Assembly: GCA_000510425.1 (NCBI GenBank)
Contig: AZKM01000029.1
Span: forward strand, 65,648 to 129,647
Source of the DNA: Eubacterium nodatum ATCC 33099
Lineage (GTDB): Bacteria > Bacillota > Clostridia > Peptostreptococcales > Anaerovoracaceae
Length of the DNA stretch: 64,000 bases
Direction: 5' to 3'
The notes under the pieces are model-generated. The model was not told the origin of the DNA. It did no database searches and saw only the letters and a program-made list of their open reading frames with translations. This document shows positions 8,901 through 19,500 of this stretch, piece by piece. A program made the position numbers and the translations under genes. How positions within the stretch are numbered: the first letter of the stretch is position 1; the number at the start of each line of letters is the position of its first letter.

Positions 8901-10168
8901 GAAAGTTCCATATCTTTATCAGTTTTTCCGATAAAAATCTTTCCTTCTGCAAAAGCCTTCGTCTCATCGGTATAAACCGCTTTATATTCATACTCCCCCG
9001 ATTCCAAAGCTCCTATAAAGTATTCACCCTTTTTTACAAGCTCAGTTTTCTTTTCTCCCTTTTTAAGGGTAATGGATTGAAAATCTTCTGATGATATTCT
9101 CAGGATTTTCAAAGTTTTTTCCTGTATCATCCATTTCGGCTGGGGATAAGATGTTTTCCCAACCCCAAACCTTGAGTTTTCCTTATTTGGTAAATCCTTG
9201 AAATTCTCACTGTTTAAAGCTTTAAATTCTCCTACACCTTTGTTGCTCCCACTAAAATCTGAGGCGGTAGTATATGATAAGATTTTATTTCCAAAGTTAT
9301 CGTGGTAACATTCTTCAATATCAAAATTAACATTGTAACTTGGAGATGTAGTTCCGTTTCTCGAAACAACATATCTGTCTCCACTGCTTACTTTACCTGA
9401 AACGAGGGTATCTCTTATCTCACCTCTTGCTTTATACATGTACCCGACGATACCCGAAACATATTTCCCTGTCAAATCAGCCCTCATGCAGGTTCCATCT
9501 AGTGTAATATCACTTTGATTGACATATCCGATTAAACCGCCTATGTAACATTTTGATTTATCACCGTTTATATTCATTCCATATACATTGCAGGAATTAA
9601 CTTCAATTTTATTTTCACCCGTCTTTCCTAAAAAGCCTCCTGCATAGGTACCTGCACTTCCTTGTGAAATTTCTCCGCTGATGCTACATCTCTGAAGCTT
9701 AATATCGCCAGAAGCATGACCTGCCAATCCTCCTAAATAAATATTACTGCCTTTTTCAGCCGTGATTTTTACATTCTCCAAAACAAGATTGCTGATTTTT
9801 CCTTTTACAGATTTGAAAAGTCCTCCATAAACAATTTCAGCATTTATTCCACTTTCACCTTGAACTTCCTGCCTGTAGCCTTTGATTTCAAAACCGTTCC
9901 CTTCAAAACTTCCCTCCAGACTTTTAATCTGTTTCATACTTTTTCCGGTTAGGTCCACATCACAAGTTAATTCATAGTTTCCTTTCAGGGCATGTCCACC
10001 CAAATTCTGGAAGTCTTCTACATTTTTGATATAATGAATTCCATTATTATCAGTACCGTGAACAAAAATACTATCATGGTCTTTGACAGCTGACAATGTC
10101 AATATCACTGACAATATAAACAGTGTATATACAAACCTTTTTATAACCTCATTCCTTTTGCAATACAT
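5930..10168 (-). CDS. Secreted GLUG-repeat protein with transcobalamin-like barrel, DUF4430 and C-terminal Fn3-like domain
   Basis: A 1412-residue exported protein; its start is fixed by AAAGGAGG seven bases upstream. In order: a hydrophobic export signal (about residues 8-28); GLUG-type beta repeats (about 40-330) with motifs such as GGLIGY and GGLAGH; a Glu/Pro-rich linker; a second GLUG block (about 455-745); a beta domain (about 775-870); an alpha/alpha-barrel of the prenyltransferase/terpenoid-cyclase fold (about 877-1165, with DTTAVAISA and DGSFGNINSDSMVVIG segments); a DUF4430 domain (about 1193-1297, motif GWVYRYNGKFG...LNEGDSIELIY); and an Fn3-like C-terminus (about 1323-1412). Barrel plus DUF4430 is the order found in animal transcobalamin and intrinsic factor. 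Together with the cobalamin riboswitch heading the operon, this suggests corrinoid binding at the cell surface. That role is inference; adhesion or another ligand remains possible. Confidence 0.82.
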   Translation of the reverse strand: MYCKRNEVIKRFVYTLFILSVILTLSAVKDHDSIFVHGTDNNGIHYIKNVEDFQNLGGHALKGNYELTCDVDLTGKSMKQIKSLEGSFEGNGFEIKGYRQEVQGESGINAEIVYGGLFKSVKGKISNLVLENVKITAEKGSNIYLGGLAGHASGDIKLQRCSISGEISQGSAGTYAGGFLGKTGENKIEVNSCNVYGMNINGDKSKCYIGGLIGYVNQSDITLDGTCMRADLTGKYVSGIVGYMYKARGEIRDTLVSGKVSSGDRYVVSRNGTTSPSYNVNFDIEECYHDNFGNKILSYTTASDFSGSNKGVGEFKALNSENFKDLPNKENSRFGVGKTSYPQPKWMIQEKTLKILRISSEDFQSITLKKGEKKTELVKKGEYFIGALESGEYEYKAVYTDETKAFAEGKIFIGKTDKDMELSSVADPEEEEEEPEKPEENYDVTEEPSNFEGEGSEKSPYIIKDKNALRYIVHMVNMGNKNFSSAHIKLANDIDLENQSWTPLGINTVYPFQGIFDGNNKTITGLNVVKARSYYGLFGVLKNAEVKNLTVRGQVYSSEPYAMAGGIAGKAIGDVKIIKCAGLVNVSALARGSEGVGGLIGSYEDGVDYKWENHSLDIDRSYNGGNVICTGKDLKTTIGGLVGGNKNCIRVTDSYNAGYIYGPGVTAGGILGNAGYRTGDDCSPGIKYSYNSGKVVGAEDHEFNFYGKGIITKDNMVNSFSEDTATGKNNYGITVTDENRKDLVSKLGEKWMASKEKNGGKPYLKDNDPQVNDPALLKELEKYSKVIPVPSGSKVGYKAKMSLDGVTVDPSITVTPSQSKDDIKKGYIKVNGEGIFLKKINSGNKAITETASLLFEKNRERIFIPVEIIIYPDIRNNGELIDRIAKSYIKKSDEWIVFDMEIYSRLKHKKYNTEKVTKENYVNLAINDLENKNSSANDRAKGEIILGSLGFDTQTLKAYGKNKTYNNGKLLKEMSMHGDYYTIPWILLADQRGKVKLSKEQVQNFVNELAKRQGANGICRMKYLGKTYDDIDTTAVAISAFVKYTKGEDIYGVQSQSKAFVKKALQGLKKVQGEDGSFGNINSDSMVVIGLIAAGEDPDKFSNNGCSLTSALSLYINDSNDGFITTMGYGIAGEKARNLATEQGFRALVAMERYKELGRTAYNIYLERSDKEVPGEANDKGKVEDEDIVQSNMVNINLKVLDDEGRTWFESGTVKVGGKTNLIKAIEKNLAKENISCEFKGDYLKAITYKGIRLAEFTKGRKSGWVYRYNGKFGKVPLGILKLNEGDSIELIYTDDYSKPIDKDNNSKPGKPKKPSIKMKRPGKVQKLKVKKSGRKYILSWKTVKGAKGYQKQVKGKKKWTDLVRGNRISKTKFRTMKYIKGKKYCYRVRAYRIYKGKKIYGKWSNVVWVKS

Positions 10169-10180
10169 GGATTTCCTCCT

Positions 10181-11818
10181 TTACTTAATCTTTTTCACCT
10201 TAGTCCATTTACCGTAATAAACCTTCTTATTTACAGTTCTGATGGCTCTGACCTTAAAATAATATTTTTGACCTTTCTTGAACTTTTTAACAACAAATTT
10301 TGTTTTCCTGATGGTTCTGTAAATCCATTTTTTACTGCCTGTTTTTTTATAAGCAATCTGATATTTATCTGCACTCTTAACCTTGCTCCAGGATAACAGC
10401 CTGCTTTTCAATTTTTTACTGACATTAAACCTCTTAATATTTCCTACTCTTATCCTTTTAGGATTATTCTTCCCATTGGGATTTTTCATATCCTCATAAT
10501 AGCTGTGATCAGACAGGCTCAATATTTCTTTTGAGAAAACATGTCTTGTTAAATTATCATAACTATAATATATATATTTCTTATCCCATGAAAATTGATA
10601 ACCTTTTTCTATAGATCCATTTACACCATTCAAAAACAGTTCATTATTCTTAGGACCTCCGTCTGAATCAATATTTGTCAGATCAACATGGTAGGACTTT
10701 TGCCCTATTGTCACACTGTTCCACATGTGAGGACCTTCTCCTGTATCTGATATCATCTCTCCGGACACACTGTTGCATATAAGCCCTTTATCTTTAAACT
10801 CCGACAAATCGCATAGATACTGAAAGGCTTTAGAATATCCTTCGCAGACCACATTCGTATCTTTTTTGTTATCAAACACATATATAACCTGCCATGGGTT
10901 TCCGTAAATGCCATCTTTCAAGTACTTATCAACCGCACCGTAATCGTAATCCACCAGTTTTATAATTTCATCTCTGTATGCTTCCAATTTTTTTAAATCT
11001 GATTTCTTTCTATGTCTGGCTACTATATTTCCTGCGTTTAAAGAAGCTTTATATGCATTCCCTGTTATTTTACTGTCGGCATGGTATTTAACTCCATAGT
11101 CACTGGATACTGCCATAGAAAAAGTCATTTTTGCATCATTTTCAAATACGATAAAATCACCTTTGGAAGTCTGTAACCCCGCAAGTTTCGGCGGTTGATA
11201 GGCAATGCCTGCGGTTTTGTCGAACCAGTAAAGTTCAAACGGCATATCTGCGTTCACAACCCCCACTATTTTTTCAAGTTTTACATCCAGCTTTTTATTT
11301 ATGGCTGCTATCGCAGCGGCTGTTATATTGCTTCCTGTTTCATCAAAGATTTTGTCAACTCCAAGTTCTTCTGCTGAATAACTGTCTTTAATTCCCAAGG
11401 CACAAAGGGATAGCTTTATCTCGGTACTCTCTTCTTTTCCTTGAGAAACTGCAACTGCAAGTTTTTTTATAGCTTTGTATATTTCAAACTCTTGTTTGGT
11501 CAATCTGTTTTTTTGCAACTCACTTCTTCTGTCCTCTTTGAAATAGGTACCGGCTTTCATCGCTGCCTGCTTTTTGATATATTCTCTCAAAAGATACTGC
11601 TGATGCTTCTTGCTTCTTTCACCTTTATTAAGCAGCTTCCTTTTAATAATTTTTTGGGGTTGTAATATAGTCGATTTCACCACATCCTCACGAAAATTTG
11701 CAACTCTCCCATGGGTGTGATTTCTGTGAGCATAAGCTTCAGGGCAGATTGCTACAGATATCGCTATTATACATCCCGTAATCAGCAAGAGTTTCTTCAC
11801 CTTGGTATGGACTCTCAT
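10181..11818 (-). CDS. Secreted transglutaminase-like protein with C-terminal Fn3-like domain
   Basis: A 545-residue protein with an export signal (about residues 8-30). Its charged N-terminal half is unassigned. A transglutaminase-like core has a visible Cys-His-Asp triad: C325 in VVCEGYSKAF, H364 in PHMWNSV, D379 in YHVDLTN. The last ~85 residues are the same Fn3-like domain as in its neighbours, ending KVYYGKWTKVKKIK. Bacterial members of this superfamily act as proteases, amidases or cross-linkers. Here it could cut or cross-link the large GLUG proteins encoded on both sides; that is inference. The start lies one base after the upstream stop, and the ribosome site (GAGGAG) is inside the end of the upstream gene, so translation is coupled. 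Confidence 0.83.
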   Translation of the reverse strand: MRVHTKVKKLLLITGCIIAISVAICPEAYAHRNHTHGRVANFREDVVKSTILQPQKIIKRKLLNKGERSKKHQQYLLREYIKKQAAMKAGTYFKEDRRSELQKNRLTKQEFEIYKAIKKLAVAVSQGKEESTEIKLSLCALGIKDSYSAEELGVDKIFDETGSNITAAAIAAINKKLDVKLEKIVGVVNADMPFELYWFDKTAGIAYQPPKLAGLQTSKGDFIVFENDAKMTFSMAVSSDYGVKYHADSKITGNAYKASLNAGNIVARHRKKSDLKKLEAYRDEIIKLVDYDYGAVDKYLKDGIYGNPWQVIYVFDNKKDTNVVCEGYSKAFQYLCDLSEFKDKGLICNSVSGEMISDTGEGPHMWNSVTIGQKSYHVDLTNIDSDGGPKNNELFLNGVNGSIEKGYQFSWDKKYIYYSYDNLTRHVFSKEILSLSDHSYYEDMKNPNGKNNPKRIRVGNIKRFNVSKKLKSRLLSWSKVKSADKYQIAYKKTGSKKWIYRTIRKTKFVVKKFKKGQKYYFKVRAIRTVNKKVYYGKWTKVKKIK

Positions 11819-11819
11819 T

Positions 11820-14800
11820 TTATTTCACTCTCCTCACTTTCGACCAAGAGGAATAGTAGGTTTTCCCCTTTACAATTTTGTACCCTCTGATTTGAATACT
11901 CATCATCGAACTCTTCCAATTTTTCACTATTACCCTATTTACGGTTTTCAGACCTTTGACTCTCACCTTTTTGAATTTTTTATTCGGAAATTTCTTTGCG
12001 TATCTTATTTCATATCCGTTGACAGCCTTGCCTTTTTTCCAGTATATTTTAAATCTGTTTTTGCCTAATTTTTTAACCTTTATTATCTTGATTCTGCTTA
12101 CGACAATCTTCTTTTTTGAATTCGGTTTTTTCTTTTTTTGCTCCTTACCGTCCCCTGAGTCCTCAGGCTTTGGTTTATTGGGAATTATAACTTTTTCTTC
12201 TGCAATTCTTTTATCATCAGTCAAAGTCAGTCCATACATATTTTTAAATTTTTCCTGCATATCGCTCCATTTATATATTGGAATCTTAGCTATTTCTTTC
12301 AACTCCTTTTCACTTCTGTTGGTTATATTTGTGCCGTTGCCCATTCCCGGATAATGTTCCTTCGAAGGTGAAATACTCCAGCCATAATTGTTCCTAAACT
12401 GAATATCTTTGTTCAGCCCTACAATAGTACCTTTATAGCTGCCTATAAATCCTCCTGTGCCTCCAAATTTATCATTGGCATCAACCGTTCCTGCACTTAC
12501 ACATTCCCTGATATTTCCTTCACCTGCTCCGGCAAAACCTCCTATTTGTGTTTTTGTTCCTTTTACATCACCCAGGCAATAACACTTATTTACGGTAGTA
12601 ACCTCGTAATTATGACCGATAAAACCTCCTACATCTTCTTCTCCCTTGACATTTCCATAGGAACAGGAATTATAAATTCCTCCCTGATTTCCACCAACCA
12701 AACCTCCTACTGATTTCTTTCCTTTAACACTTCCAAATGCTTTACAGGCAGTTATATTTCCAAAATTCCCACCTGCAAATCCTCCTGCATAGTTTGCATC
12801 CGCCCTTACCTCTACATTTGCCGTAGATTTATCTATTGAGCTTAGCACACTTGCATAGATTTTTTTGTTCTCATCGCCATTATTAAATCCTATCAATCCT
12901 CCTGCATAAGCTCCATTACCGTTTTTCGAATCATCGGTATTTGTGGCTGTAACCTTTCCTGTAACATGGCAATTTCCTATGTTGTTACCAATATTTTCTT
13001 GATTTTGGTTCGCTGCAACTTTAACATCTCCAACACCTACCAAGCCTCCAACACTATAATCACCTTTTATATCAATATCCTTCAAAGAAAGTCTGATGAT
13101 TGTTGCACCTCTTATGAAATTAAAGAAACCAACATTATGTTTCTTCTCTCCGTTAATCTTCACATTAGAGATTGTAAATCCTCCTCCATCGAATGTCCCT
13201 TTAAAAGGATTTTCTAAAGATCCTATCCCTTTAAACTCCACGCCTTTAAGGTCTATGTCCCCGGTCAGTCTGTAATTTTTGCTTAAATCCGCTTTTGGCT
13301 CTGTCAACTGAATAAGTTCCTTTTTTGTAGCGATTTTTACATACTCTTTTACTGAATGTCCATTTTTCATATCTTCCCACGAAGGGCCTTTAAATAGATT
13401 CTGCGTCGTTCCCTGGTACCATAAAATCTGATCTCCGTCTCGTACGCCGGCCAACGACACAGAAAGATCTGATAAAACATCGTTCACCTTAAACATCCAC
13501 CCGTCAGGCGCTATCATATCCGTACCGTTTATTGAGTTAATAAAGCTTCCGTATGCCGGAGAAATTTCATACTTATATGTCATTTGACCTGCTTCTTTAG
13601 CGGCTTGCATAACATCTATCACCCTGGTATTGCCTCTGCTTTTAACCTTCACATTGAGAATTTCCCCTTCTCTTTTAAAATCGTATATATCTTTGTCATA
13701 TTTGGCTATAATAAGGCTTACAAATATATCTCTATAACCGAAAATCTTCGGAGCCGGCAAGTCTGCCAGATAAGGCATACCACCATTTTTATTATCTGAT
13801 TTTGTCCAATCAACTCCAAGCAGCTTTATTACCGCAGAGTTTTTCATTTCTTCAGAGTTTTTTTCCGTGGCTCCGCTTTTAGGATTTTCTTTGCTGTTTA
13901 TATCGCTTATATAAAAACAGTTCACAAAATTTTCTTTTGGAATGGCCTCATCAAATATGCTGCTCCCATTTATATCCCGTATAGCCTCACCGCTCAACGA
14001 ACCTGTAAATCCAAAGGCTTTATCCGGCTTAGTCAACGATGTTACCTTTCCGGAGGCATAACAATTTTTGAATTCAACTCCTTTAGAATTGACCCTTCCT
14101 ATGAAGCCTCCACTCCAGCCTTTCTTTGCACTGATATCTCCCGTTGCAAAACAGTTCTCAAAACTGCCCACTCTGCCTCCACTTTCATCTGCCCAACCTG
14201 CAAAGCCCCCTGCACAGAAACTTTCCGTCGAAACCTTCATAGTAGAATAGCATCTCCGTATTTTTCCAAAATTATTACCGACGAACCCCGAATGACCATT
14301 TCCAGTTTCGGAATGTGCCACCAGTTCTCCTCCTCTTACACAGCTGTCCTGTACTGTTCCATAATTTCTGCTCAACATTCCGCCTATTATTGCTCCAAGA
14401 TCAGATGTTATATTTGCATTATCAACCGTACAGTTTTTTATCTGTCCATAATTATACAGTGCAAGTATGCCTGCATTTTCATTTACTAAAGCATTGGGAC
14501 TATCAATTTTCAAATTTTTGACTACACCTAAAGGCCCTATATACGAAAAAAGTCCACATTCCTTGTCCTTGAGTTTAAGACCTTTAATACAGTGACCTTT
14601 ACCGTCAAACCGTCCGTTGAACATTGCATTTATATTACCCCAGCTTAAAGTCAACTTTTCGTCTTCTTTAACATAATCACTGAAATCCAGATCTGCAGTA
14701 AGTTCGTAGGATCTTGACCACAATGCGTTCTGTGCATCCGCTTCAGTCTTATATTCTGTGCCTTTACCCTTGGTGTTGACTATTGATATCCAGTCATGTA

Positions 14801-16511
14801 CTGAAGATATTTTTACAGTTTCGCCTTTTTCGCTTTCAAAATGCTCACTCTTACTTCTCGCTATGGCACCCACTGCCGTTCGCATATGACCATCCTGCGA
14901 TTTTGAAAGTTCCTTTCCTGCCTGAACTGTAAAATAGTAATTACCGTCCTTTGCCATACTGTGGAGAAAATGCATAGTAATTCTGTTTTCATCCTTACTG
15001 AACATTTTCTTTGTGAGCTGAAATTCAACCACTTTATCATCATCGTAATAAAGCGTGACATTATAGAAATCAGCTCCATCAACAGCAGTCCACACTGCAA
15101 TCTTTGAAGCCTGGTTCCAAACAACTGATCTTGCTTTTCCTATGAACTCTTTAGGATTGAATTTAAAGCCTTTTTCATCTTTAGGCGATTCTTCGCTGTC
15201 TTTATAATTTTCTCCGTTGCCTACAGCTGTTACCGTGAAATAATAATACCCTTCATTACCATTGAGCTTGGAAAATTGTTCTAGTAAATCAATACTTGTA
15301 GTATTAACTTTTTCTGAAATAAATATCGGATGAGTTTCGTTATTTCTATAAAGCTTTACAATATAGCCTTCTGCTCCCTCTACAGCATTCCAGGAAACAG
15401 GAAACTGATCATTTAAAATTTCCTTGCCCTCTCTGGGCTTAACATTCCAAATCAAATTATTAGGAGTTTCTAAGGTCTTAACCTCAATATTTTCTTCTTT
15501 CTCCCAAGACAACAATGGATAGCCTGAATTTATGCTACTCCTATCCAGCTTCCAGTTATCCACCCCCAAAGTTTTGACAAAACTTTTCTTTTTTAAGTCT
15601 TCTGATTTTATGCATTTACTTTTTGCAGGGGTATTAGGATCCCCCACACAACATCCCTCTAAATAATATGTATTCTTATATAGAGAATTTTTGGATCCAC
15701 CTATTGAATATGCAAGATTTTCTGATGTAGAAGTAACTTTGCCAGCATTGTAACAATTTATGTATGTTATTCCAAAATATGAACCTACTCCTATGGATTT
15801 CTCACCTTTAATACTTCCTGTATTATAACAGTTCTCCAGTGTTCCGAAGCTTAAATCTGCAACAATCCCGGAAGCTCTATTTCCTGAAGTTATATTTCCC
15901 CGGTTAAAGCAATTCTTTATATTGATTTTTTCATGGGATACACCCAAAATTCCCGCTGCTGAACCACTTTTATTATTGTTTTTTATATTTACTAAGCTGC
16001 CACAGTTTTCAATTACAGAAGTTCCCGAAGACCTTCCTGCGATACCTCCTATAACATTGTGATTTCCTTCTATACTTCCTTCCACAATTACACTGGAAAT
16101 ATGAGCATTCTTTATTTCGCCGAACAAACCCAAAGACGCTTTTTCTTTATTTAGATGCAGTCCACTTATCTTATGATAATTGCCGTTAAAAGTCCCTGCA
16201 AATTCAAAATTGTATTCTTTCCCAATAGGTACAAAATCATCGGTGGAAGACATGTCTATGTCTTTTGTAAGCTCAGCCTTGGCATTTGAAACTTTTTCCC
16301 CACCGTCTCTCAAATCGCCATTCACATAATTTGAGAACCACACCAAATCTTCAGCACTTGTCAGTTGATAGATTCCATTCTTTATTTCAGGTTTATTCGC
16401 TTGTGCATAGGAATAACCTGTCAGAATTATAACAGAAGCAAAAATAAGGGCAAAGACTAAAACAGTTACCCTTATATTCCTTCTAAAATTGTTACTCATC
16501 ACAAATTTCAC
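11820..16511 (-). CDS. Giant secreted GLUG-repeat protein with DUF4430-like domain
   Basis: A 1563-residue exported protein. The GTG at 16511 has an AGAGG box seven bases upstream; an ATG four codons later is an alternative. In order: signal segment; first GLUG block (about 40-330) with cysteine-containing units such as ENCYNTGSIKG; two Fn3-like beta domains (about 345-545); second GLUG block (about 565-925); a DUF4430-like domain (about 940-1065, with PDGWMFKVND and VRDGDQILWYQG); third GLUG block (about 1080-1440); a Lys-rich linker; and the shared Fn3-like C-terminus ending YYSSWSKVRRVK. GLUG repeats occur in secreted bacterial adhesins and proteases. No catalytic site is seen. The DUF4430 domain links it to the transcobalamin-like protein two genes downstream. 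Confidence 0.82.
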   Translation of the reverse strand: MKFVMSNNFRRNIRVTVLVFALIFASVIILTGYSYAQANKPEIKNGIYQLTSAEDLVWFSNYVNGDLRDGGEKVSNAKAELTKDIDMSSTDDFVPIGKEYNFEFAGTFNGNYHKISGLHLNKEKASLGLFGEIKNAHISSVIVEGSIEGNHNVIGGIAGRSSGTSVIENCGSLVNIKNNNKSGSAAGILGVSHEKINIKNCFNRGNITSGNRASGIVADLSFGTLENCYNTGSIKGEKSIGVGSYFGITYINCYNAGKVTSTSENLAYSIGGSKNSLYKNTYYLEGCCVGDPNTPAKSKCIKSEDLKKKSFVKTLGVDNWKLDRSSINSGYPLLSWEKEENIEVKTLETPNNLIWNVKPREGKEILNDQFPVSWNAVEGAEGYIVKLYRNNETHPIFISEKVNTTSIDLLEQFSKLNGNEGYYYFTVTAVGNGENYKDSEESPKDEKGFKFNPKEFIGKARSVVWNQASKIAVWTAVDGADFYNVTLYYDDDKVVEFQLTKKMFSKDENRITMHFLHSMAKDGNYYFTVQAGKELSKSQDGHMRTAVGAIARSKSEHFESEKGETVKISSVHDWISIVNTKGKGTEYKTEADAQNALWSRSYELTADLDFSDYVKEDEKLTLSWGNINAMFNGRFDGKGHCIKGLKLKDKECGLFSYIGPLGVVKNLKIDSPNALVNENAGILALYNYGQIKNCTVDNANITSDLGAIIGGMLSRNYGTVQDSCVRGGELVAHSETGNGHSGFVGNNFGKIRRCYSTMKVSTESFCAGGFAGWADESGGRVGSFENCFATGDISAKKGWSGGFIGRVNSKGVEFKNCYASGKVTSLTKPDKAFGFTGSLSGEAIRDINGSSIFDEAIPKENFVNCFYISDINSKENPKSGATEKNSEEMKNSAVIKLLGVDWTKSDNKNGGMPYLADLPAPKIFGYRDIFVSLIIAKYDKDIYDFKREGEILNVKVKSRGNTRVIDVMQAAKEAGQMTYKYEISPAYGSFINSINGTDMIAPDGWMFKVNDVLSDLSVSLAGVRDGDQILWYQGTTQNLFKGPSWEDMKNGHSVKEYVKIATKKELIQLTEPKADLSKNYRLTGDIDLKGVEFKGIGSLENPFKGTFDGGGFTISNVKINGEKKHNVGFFNFIRGATIIRLSLKDIDIKGDYSVGGLVGVGDVKVAANQNQENIGNNIGNCHVTGKVTATNTDDSKNGNGAYAGGLIGFNNGDENKKIYASVLSSIDKSTANVEVRADANYAGGFAGGNFGNITACKAFGSVKGKKSVGGLVGGNQGGIYNSCSYGNVKGEEDVGGFIGHNYEVTTVNKCYCLGDVKGTKTQIGGFAGAGEGNIRECVSAGTVDANDKFGGTGGFIGSYKGTIVGLNKDIQFRNNYGWSISPSKEHYPGMGNGTNITNRSEKELKEIAKIPIYKWSDMQEKFKNMYGLTLTDDKRIAEEKVIIPNKPKPEDSGDGKEQKKKKPNSKKKIVVSRIKIIKVKKLGKNRFKIYWKKGKAVNGYEIRYAKKFPNKKFKKVRVKGLKTVNRVIVKNWKSSMMSIQIRGYKIVKGKTYYSSWSKVRRVK

Positions 16512-16551
16512 TTTAATCCTCTTTCAATAAAAACTCTCTCAATACCACTGC

Positions 16552-16580
16552 GAGCACGGGCCATATAATAACCCGCGCTC
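16552..16580 (-). other. Intergenic hairpin inside the surface-protein operon
   Basis: A 9-base-pair GC-rich stem (GAGCGCGGG with CCCGTGCTC in minus-strand sense, one G-U pair) and 11-base loop lies between the first and second genes of the operon. It has no U-run, so it is more likely a processing or stability element than a full terminator. Confidence 0.55.
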
Positions 16581-16590
16581 TTCAGCAAAA

Positions 16591-19500
16591 TTATTTTGTC
16601 TTAAATTTTTTAATAGAAGAATCAAACCCATAATAATATTTCCCCGAATATTTCTTCATAGGCCTAATCACCACATAATAAGTCGTTTTTCGTTTAAGTT
16701 TCTTGATTGTAACTCTCTTCTTTTTCTTCAACTCTGATGCCCTGTAGGTCTTAGTCTTAGCTGAAGACATATTCTTTTTCTTTGAATACCTTATAATGTA
16801 TCCGTAGGTTCCCTCAGCCACCTTAATCTTGGCTGTAAATGACTTTTTATCAGATTTTACGCCTACAGAACTCGAAGCAAAAAATATCCTGCTTGTCGAC
16901 CATGCACTTCTTGACCATTTGCCATCCCTGTTGATATACTTTGCCAGTTTTACATCGTATATTCCGTTATTTTCCATTTTGGAAACAGTTTTCTTTTCAG
17001 ATTTATTCAACCAAACATAAGTCCATTTTTTACTCCCTGCCTTTTGGTATCCTAGTCTATAATTTGTCGCTTTTTTATCAGACTTAAAGGAGATGTAAAG
17101 TTTTTTCTTCTTAAGATTTCCTTTTACTTTGATGCCTTTTACACTTGAAATACCCTTATCATAAACAACTTTATCTGCTTCATCATTTGGAAGTTTATCA
17201 GCATTTTTCTTATCAGCAAAATCTTTTTCAGCTTTTTCAAATGCCTTACTTGCCTCTGCAATCTTATCTGCTGAAGATTTGATTGCCTCATTTATCTTGT
17301 TCAGTTCTGCAATCTTTTCCGACAGTTTCTTATTCTCGTTATGTAATTTTTCTACAGCAGCGCTAACCTTCTCATCACTATCTGCCGACTTGATTTCTTC
17401 CAGTGCAGCTTTCAACTTTGATAAATCTTCTTCAAAGGTAGAAAGCAAATCTTCCGCCGATTTATGATTTTCTTTTATCTTCATAAATTCTTCCTTTGCG
17501 GTCTTCAATGCAGTTTTGCTTTCCTCTGTATTTGCAGTTTTTGCTTCCAGCTTTTCAACAATGACAGCTGCGTTTTTCTCAACTTCATTAAGACTATTGA
17601 AAATTCCTTTTTCTTTATTCAGCTCTGCTTCTAATCCTTCTATATCTGATTCCGCTTTTTTTATTGCTGCTTCCTTAGCTTTCTGGTCTAAAACAGGTAT
17701 TGCTTCCTTCAGTTGCTTTTCTGTGACAGGATAGCCATCATTCAAACTATCTCCTGTAGATTTGAAGAATGATGAAATTTCACTTTCAAATTTCATCTCC
17801 TTTAAATCTGAACTGCTGATTGATTTTGCCTCAGGGTCTTCTACAAGTCCTTCTAAATAATAGCAATTGGTAGTTTTGCCCAGCTTTTCCTTTTTGCCTA
17901 TCACTGCATGATTATCTCTGCCGGTAGTGACTCCTGTTGTATAACAATTTTCTACACTGCCTTTTTCAAGATATCCCACTATTCCGGCAACTTTCCAAGC
18001 ACTTGAAGTTGCATTACCTCTGTTGTAACAATCTGTTACCTTGGCACTACAATCCATTCTTCCCAGGATTCCACCGACGCTGTTAGTTCCGGAAATACTT
18101 CCATAGTTTACACATTTACTTATCTTTCCGCTGGCTCTGGATCCGGACACTGTGCCTACAATACCTCCTGAATGAGTCTTTCCTTTTACATTTACATAGC
18201 TTATGCAGTTTTCTACAATAAAATTAGTACCGTTACTCGATAAATGTCCTATAACTCCACCGGTAGCTGCATAGCTATCTGTAGTGGTGTTATATTTACT
18301 TTCCACCTCGCCTATTACTGTAAGGTCTTTGACCTTTCCACCATCCACAAAACCGAATAGCCCCTGACCGGGGGTCTTACTATCCCCTACGACTTTCAAG
18401 CCCCTGATGGTTTTCCCATTGCCATCAAAAATTCCTCTGAAAGGGTAGATTGAGCCTGATTTTCTCCCAATAGGAGTCCATTCTTCATCTCCCAGGTCTA
18501 TGTCCTTTCTCAAGACAGCATTGAACATTCCATCTTTTTTTTCGTTAACTTTATTTGCAAACCATGCCAGTTCAGCTCCGCTGGAAATTTGGTATACTCC
18601 GTCGATTTCTTCGGGTTCCTTTATATCACCTGCTCCGTCCCATGCAGTTTTAACATTGAGAGGAATAACTATCTCCCTTTCTCCCTCTTCTGTCTTCGTG
18701 CTTAAATCTATTTCCCCCGACTGTTTACTATAGTTCTTGGATTTGAATGTGTAACGGAACTTATACCCAAGAGGAAGCTCAAATACTTTGCCTTCCGATC
18801 CTTCCTTGGCTTCTATTTTATGATTATCCGCAGTAACTGAAATATTAACATCTTCAGCAGGAGCCTTTCCTTTTTCTAAACTAAATGTAACTGTCTCCTT
18901 AGGAGTTTTTTCAGGCACAACTGTCTTTGTTATATCTTGGTTCTCAATTTCTATCTTATCATCTAAATCTTTGTATCCAAAACCTTCAATATGATAATAG
19001 TAGGTACCCTTTTCCAAAGTATAATTGTACATAGTACCGGTGTCTGCATCTATTTTTTCTTTATGCTCTTCATCTCTAAAAAGTGTCAACTTTGTCCCCT
19101 TTGGAATATCAAAGCTTGCCAAATAAACCGGTGCCCAAACTGCATATAAATCAAGATCTGAAGTAGGTTCTACAATTTCTTCATTCTTATAATCCACACC
19201 ACCTTCAGGAGTCCTTGACCAACCTTTTTGGATGTGCTTATCATATTTGAAACCGACTTTACCGTAGTAGTATAACTTTTCTTTGCCATCAAGAAGAGGC
19301 TGCTCAACGGTTTTATCCTCTCCATTGTTAGAATGGAAAATAACCTTTGTAGGATTTTTAAACTTAATGTTTGTCAAATATATGCAGTGGCTTTTCTTAT
19401 CGGATGCTGATGTCCAACCTTGCTCATAACCTACTTTTACAGTTTCACCCACTTTATCTCCAAATTCGGCCCTGCCCTTTGATTTGCCGTTTATATTCTT

